Shown: positions 60,916 to 64,000 of the stretch, piece by piece
Position numbering within the stretch: the first letter of the stretch is position 1
Layout of the letters: the number at the start of each line of letters is the position of its first letter
From: Collinsella tanakaei
GTDB lineage: Bacteria > Actinomycetota > Coriobacteriia > Coriobacteriales > Coriobacteriaceae
DNA: 64,000 bases
Direction: 5' to 3'
Assembly (NCBI RefSeq): GCF_030373545.1
Contig: NZ_JAUDCO010000004.1
Coordinates: 1 to 64,000 of the forward strand
Made by a program: the position numbers and the translations under genes
Notes under the pieces: model-generated
Told to the model about the DNA's origin: nothing
The model's database searches: none
The model's input: only the letters and a program-made list of their open reading frames with translations

Positions 60916-61359
60916 GTGATTCAGAAGTCGACTCACTACGCCAAGCAGGGCGAGGTTGCCCGCAACTGGGTCCTCGTCGATGCCGAGGGTGCTGTCCTGG
61001 GCCGTCTCGCCACTCAGGTCGCTATGATCCTGCGCGGCAAGAACAAGCCCCAGTTCACCCCGAACTCTGACTGCGGTGACTTTGTGGTGGTCATCAACGC
61101 CGATAAGGTCCAGCTTACCGGCAACAAGGCCGACCAGAAGGTCTACTACCGTCACAGCGGCTACAATGGCGGCCTCAAGGCCGAGAGCTTCCGCCAGGCC
61201 ATGGCGAAGCATCCCGAGCAGGTCATCGAGCGCGCCGTCCGCGGCATGCTCCCCAAGACCACGCTCGGCCGTGCTCAGCTCAAGAAGCTCAAGGTTTATG
61301 CGGGTCCCGAGCATCCGCATGCTGCCCAGAACCCCGTCAAGATTGAGCTGGAGGCTTAA
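60916..61359 (+). CDS. 50S ribosomal protein L13
   Basis: 147 residues, a full-length L13 with '[27 protein letters not shown]', '[10 protein letters not shown]' and '[25 protein letters not shown]'. The start is GTG 60916, four bases after GGAGGAG; no ATG lies in a suitable place. It forms the universal operon with rpsI, two bases downstream. Confidence 0.97.
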   Translation: MIQKSTHYAKQGEVARNWVLVDAEGAVLGRLATQVAMILRGKNKPQFTPNSDCGDFVVVINADKVQLTGNKADQKVYYRHSGYNGGLKAESFRQAMAKHPEQVIERAVRGMLPKTTLGRAQLKKLKVYAGPEHPHAAQNPVKIELEA

Positions 61360-61361
61360 AG

Positions 61362-61757
<396 letters not shown>

Positions 61758-61784
61758 TCGCTTCCGGACTCTTTTCGAACGCGC

Positions 61785-61819
61785 AAGCGGGGCCTGCCAC
61801 TTTGGCGGGCCCCGCTTTT
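61785..61819 (+). terminator. Terminator of rplM-rpsI
   Basis: An AAGCGGGGCC / GGCCCCGCTT stem is followed by TTTTG, 27 bp after the rpsI stop. Confidence 0.88.
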
Positions 61820-61985
61820 GTATTTCGTACGTTAAAGGGCCTTCTCGTGGCGTTCCGACACGCTGGGATTCCCAAGAACCTTGCATCGGCGAGACGCGAA
61901 TGGGACAAAAACGACAGCGCCGCCCGCGCGCTGATGCGGTACGATTGTTGCGGGGATTCTTCTGCACGGTACAACAAGGAGGATC

Positions 61986-62483
61986 ATGTTCAGCAGGTTT
62001 CTCAAGTCGTTTGGCTTGCGGAGGCGCAGCAACGTCTTGCTGTCGCCCATCGCGGGCAAGGTCATCCCTTTGTCTGAGGTCAACGACCAGACATTTGCTG
62101 CGGGTCTTTTGGGCCAGGGTGTCGCCATCGAGCCTTCGGGCAATAAGGTCGTGGCGCCGTCCGATTCAAAGATCGAGGCGATCTTTCCCACCGGCCATGC
62201 GCTCGCGCTCCATACGCAAGAGGGCATGGATGTCTTGATTCATATCGGTTTGGACACGGTCAAGCTCGACGGCAAGTATTTCAACGTCAAGGCGTCTGTC
62301 GGGCAGGTCGTCAAGAAGGGCGACGTGCTGATCGAGTTCGATCGCGAAGCCATCGAGCGCGAGGGCTTCGATGTGACAGCCCCCATTCTTATCTGCAATT
62401 CCGTTGAGTTTGCAAGCATCAAGGGTAACGTCGGCGATACCGTGTCCGAGCTCGATCAACTCATCACGGCACGCGAACGATAA
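61986..62483 (+). CDS. PTS glucose-type EIIA protein, second copy
   Basis: A 165-residue free-standing EIIA-Glc with H71 (GHALAL) and the phosphorylated H86 (IHIGLDTV). It begins with a basic amphipathic stretch (FSRFLKSFGLRRR), rather than the acidic/Ala-rich tether of the first copy, which could place it at the membrane. CAAGGAGG precedes the ATG. Just upstream of nagB, with a hairpin between, which suggests a link to amino-sugar or glucose use. Confidence 0.92.
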   Translation: MFSRFLKSFGLRRRSNVLLSPIAGKVIPLSEVNDQTFAAGLLGQGVAIEPSGNKVVAPSDSKIEAIFPTGHALALHTQEGMDVLIHIGLDTVKLDGKYFNVKASVGQVVKKGDVLIEFDREAIEREGFDVTAPILICNSVEFASIKGNVGDTVSELDQLITARER

Positions 62484-62493
62484 GGGTTTTAGG

Positions 62494-62527
62494 CGGCCTT
62501 TTCGCATGATGCGAAGGGGCCGTTTGT
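62494..62527 (+). terminator. Terminator between the second EIIA gene and nagB
   Basis: A CGGCC..TTCGCA / TGCGAA..GGCCG stem is followed by TTTGT. It lies close before nagB, so some read-through is likely. Confidence 0.7.
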
Positions 62528-62558
62528 ATTGGAGATCGGAGAAGGAAAGAGGTCCAAC

Positions 62559-63302
62559 ATGATTTCCATCGTGAGGGCGCGCGACTACGACGACATGAGC
62601 CGCAAAGTTGCCAACATCATCTCGGCTCAGGTGATCCTGAAGCCGAACTGCGTGCTCGGCCTTGCGACGGGCTCGACGCCCATCGGTGCCTATCAGCAGC
62701 TCGTCGAGTGGTACAACAAGGGCGATATCGATTTCTCCCGCGTTGTGAGCTACAACTTGGACGAGTATCGCGGCCTTGCCGGCGATGACCCCCAGAGCTA
62801 TCGCTACTTCATGGACCACAACCTGTTCGATCACGTGAACATCGACAAGGCCAACACCCATGTGCCCGACGGCATGGCCGAGGACTACGAGGCAGCTTGC
62901 GCAGCCTACGACGAGGCCGTCGCCGCCGCGGGTTATCCGGACCTGCAGCTGCTCGGCATCGGCAACAACGGCCACATCGGCTTCAACGAGCCCGATGACC
63001 ACTTCTCCAAGGGCACGCACTGCGTCGATCTGACCGAGTCGACCATCCAGGCCAACAGCCGCCTGTTCGACAGCATCGACGACGTGCCCCGTCAGGCGTT
63101 CAGCATGGGCGTGCAGACCATCATGTTCGCCAAGATGATCCTTGTTGCGGCCAACGGCGAGAAGAAGGCTCAGGCCGTGCACGACATGTGCTTCGGCCCG
63201 GTGACGCCGACCTGCCCCGCCTCCATCCTGCAGCTTCACCCCAATACGGTGCTCGTTGCCGATGAGGCTGCTCTGTCGCTGTGTGGCGACGAGCTCAAGT
63301 AG
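62559..63302 (+). CDS. Glucosamine-6-phosphate deaminase NagB
   Basis: A 247-residue enzyme converting glucosamine 6-phosphate to fructose 6-phosphate and ammonia. Motifs are 'LGLATGSTPIGAYQ', 'SYNLDEYRGL' and 'LGIGNNGHIGFNEP'. Length is typical of the Gram-positive type. ATG 62559 follows GAAAGAGG. No nagA adjoins it in this window. Confidence 0.95.
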   Translation: MISIVRARDYDDMSRKVANIISAQVILKPNCVLGLATGSTPIGAYQQLVEWYNKGDIDFSRVVSYNLDEYRGLAGDDPQSYRYFMDHNLFDHVNIDKANTHVPDGMAEDYEAACAAYDEAVAAAGYPDLQLLGIGNNGHIGFNEPDDHFSKGTHCVDLTESTIQANSRLFDSIDDVPRQAFSMGVQTIMFAKMILVAANGEKKAQAVHDMCFGPVTPTCPASILQLHPNTVLVADEAALSLCGDELK

Positions 63303-63332
63303 CGCATCTCGCATACGCATATCGAGCTGCTT

Positions 63333-63360
63333 GCGCCCCGCATCGCGGGGCGCTTTTTTT
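63333..63360 (+). terminator. Terminator of nagB
   Basis: A GCGCCCCGC / GCGGGGCGC perfect stem with a 3-nt loop and at least seven T residues. Confidence 0.95.
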
Positions 63361-63552
63361 ATGCGTTGCATTTCGTCTGCTTTTTGCGTGCTGGCCTCGG
63401 TTTTCCACCGTTCGCACTGCGCCCCGACACATTGTCAACGGTCTTCCGGATGGGCCCGACCGTGCACACATACGCCATTGAGCACCTTCGAAAATCAGAA
63501 AACATTACGAAGTAAAAATAGAATATATGTGAATCGGTGTAAATAAAGAGAT

Positions 63553-63564
63553 TGAAGCGCTTCA
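63553..63564. promoter_or_regulatory. LacI-type palindrome TGAAGCGCTTCA
   Basis: A perfect 12-bp palindrome with the CGCG-like centre of LacI/GalR or CcpA (cre) sites, in a stretch of A/T-rich DNA (63490-63600) 220 bp upstream of the regulator gene. The rest of 63361-63783 shows no gene. Confidence 0.45.
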
Positions 63565-63783
63565 TATGAAAGACAACATGTAACGCTATTTCAGTTTTGC
63601 ACAAAACGCATCGTGCTATGTCGATGTACGCGGCGAATCGAATGCAGTGGGAAGACGGCCCGACAGAATCCTGACAGGTATCACATGTCCATCCGACAAG
63701 ATGGGCGTGGAGCGAGAAAAAGCCACGGGGCCGCAGCGTCGCGCCGCATATGGTGAAAAGGACCGAAAGGGATCGGAGGGAAG

Positions 63784-64000
63784 ATGGCGTATACGGGGCA
63801 GAGCGCTGAATCATCGAAGGACGCGCGCGATATGGCCGACCATGAGAAGGCTGCCATGGGAGCATATGCGGGACTCATCGTGAAACGGGACAGGCTGTTG
63901 CATGAGCTTGCCGAGAAGGGTCGTTCCGCAGGAATCACGGTGGTGAGCGCGCCGAAGGGATACGGCAAAACGGCGCTGGTGCTTCAGTATGCGTCGATCG
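63784..64000 (+). CDS. MalT/LuxR-type ATPase regulator, partial
   Basis: The first 72 residues are present; the window ends inside the gene. After a polar leader, 'KRDRLLHELAEKG' and the Walker A loop APKGYGKT (56-63) in 'ITVVSAPKGYGKTALVLQYA' match the N-terminus of MalT-like STAND ATPases, which usually end in a LuxR helix-turn-helix. GGAGGG lies just before the ATG. The missing C-terminus prevents a firm assignment. Confidence 0.65.
   Translation, partial: MAYTGQSAESSKDARDMADHEKAAMGAYAGLIVKRDRLLHELAEKGRSAGITVVSAPKGYGKTALVLQYASI

Overview
The window is high-GC chromosomal DNA whose gene content and style point to a gut-type member of the Coriobacteriia, most likely Collinsella or a near relative. 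The evidence is the gene neighbourhoods, actinobacterial-like signalling genes beside Firmicutes-type type VII secretion genes, and dispersed GGGGACG-type repeats. This placement is inference; no rRNA or other marker was compared.

Positions 254-33788 form one large same-strand locus for a Firmicutes-type (T7SSb-like) type VII secretion system joined to a Ser/Thr phospho-signalling module. It opens with three tandem zinc-ribbon/transmembrane/beta-propeller paralogues (254-4569) bounded by related repeats. Next come a WXG100 protein (4992), the EssC motor ATPase (5292), a DUF4176 protein, and two modules of two small helical proteins plus one LXG protein (10169-12598 and 12641-14899). An EsaB-like ubiquitin-fold protein (14902) and an FHA protein (15172) follow. 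A third effector-like module (16186-19789) holds three small helical proteins, a lipoprotein and a GHSNG lipase-like protein, and resembles the staphylococcal reverse-domain lipase effector TslA. The signalling part (20013-27553) has two Ser/Thr kinases, a PP2C phosphatase, two FHA proteins and a membrane-anchored acidic protein with about a dozen threonine-centred repeats that look like FHA docking sites. A 1320-residue surface protein (27579), another zinc-ribbon/propeller protein (31625) and a zinc-ribbon/FHA protein (33078) close the locus. No EssA, EssB or EsaA homologue is recognisable. A palindrome, GTTGYGCAAC, recurs six times, all inside this locus and mostly 55-110 bp upstream of gene starts.

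Positions 33897-43035 hold a LytTR response regulator with what looks like a histidine kinase split over two membrane proteins, a 108-bp near-perfect palindrome, a Nudix-Vsr fusion, a small membrane protein, a BceAB-like ABC transporter and three small minus-strand genes. Two of those small genes share a sequence motif.

Positions 43301-54040 are a mosaic of metabolic genes: an Arc-like protein and SPFH protein, a DhaM-like PTS domain, an oxidoreductase, moaA with a moaC-mobB fusion, a PD-(D/E)XK-like gene, luxS, EIIA-Glc and HPr. They are interspersed with three copies of one inverted-repeat element and two of another.

Positions 54204-64000 are mostly housekeeping: gatCAB, a helical protein of unknown function, ssrA (tmRNA, minus strand), a patatin-like protein, rplM-rpsI, a second EIIA-Glc, nagB, and the start of a MalT/LuxR-type ATPase regulator cut by the window edge.
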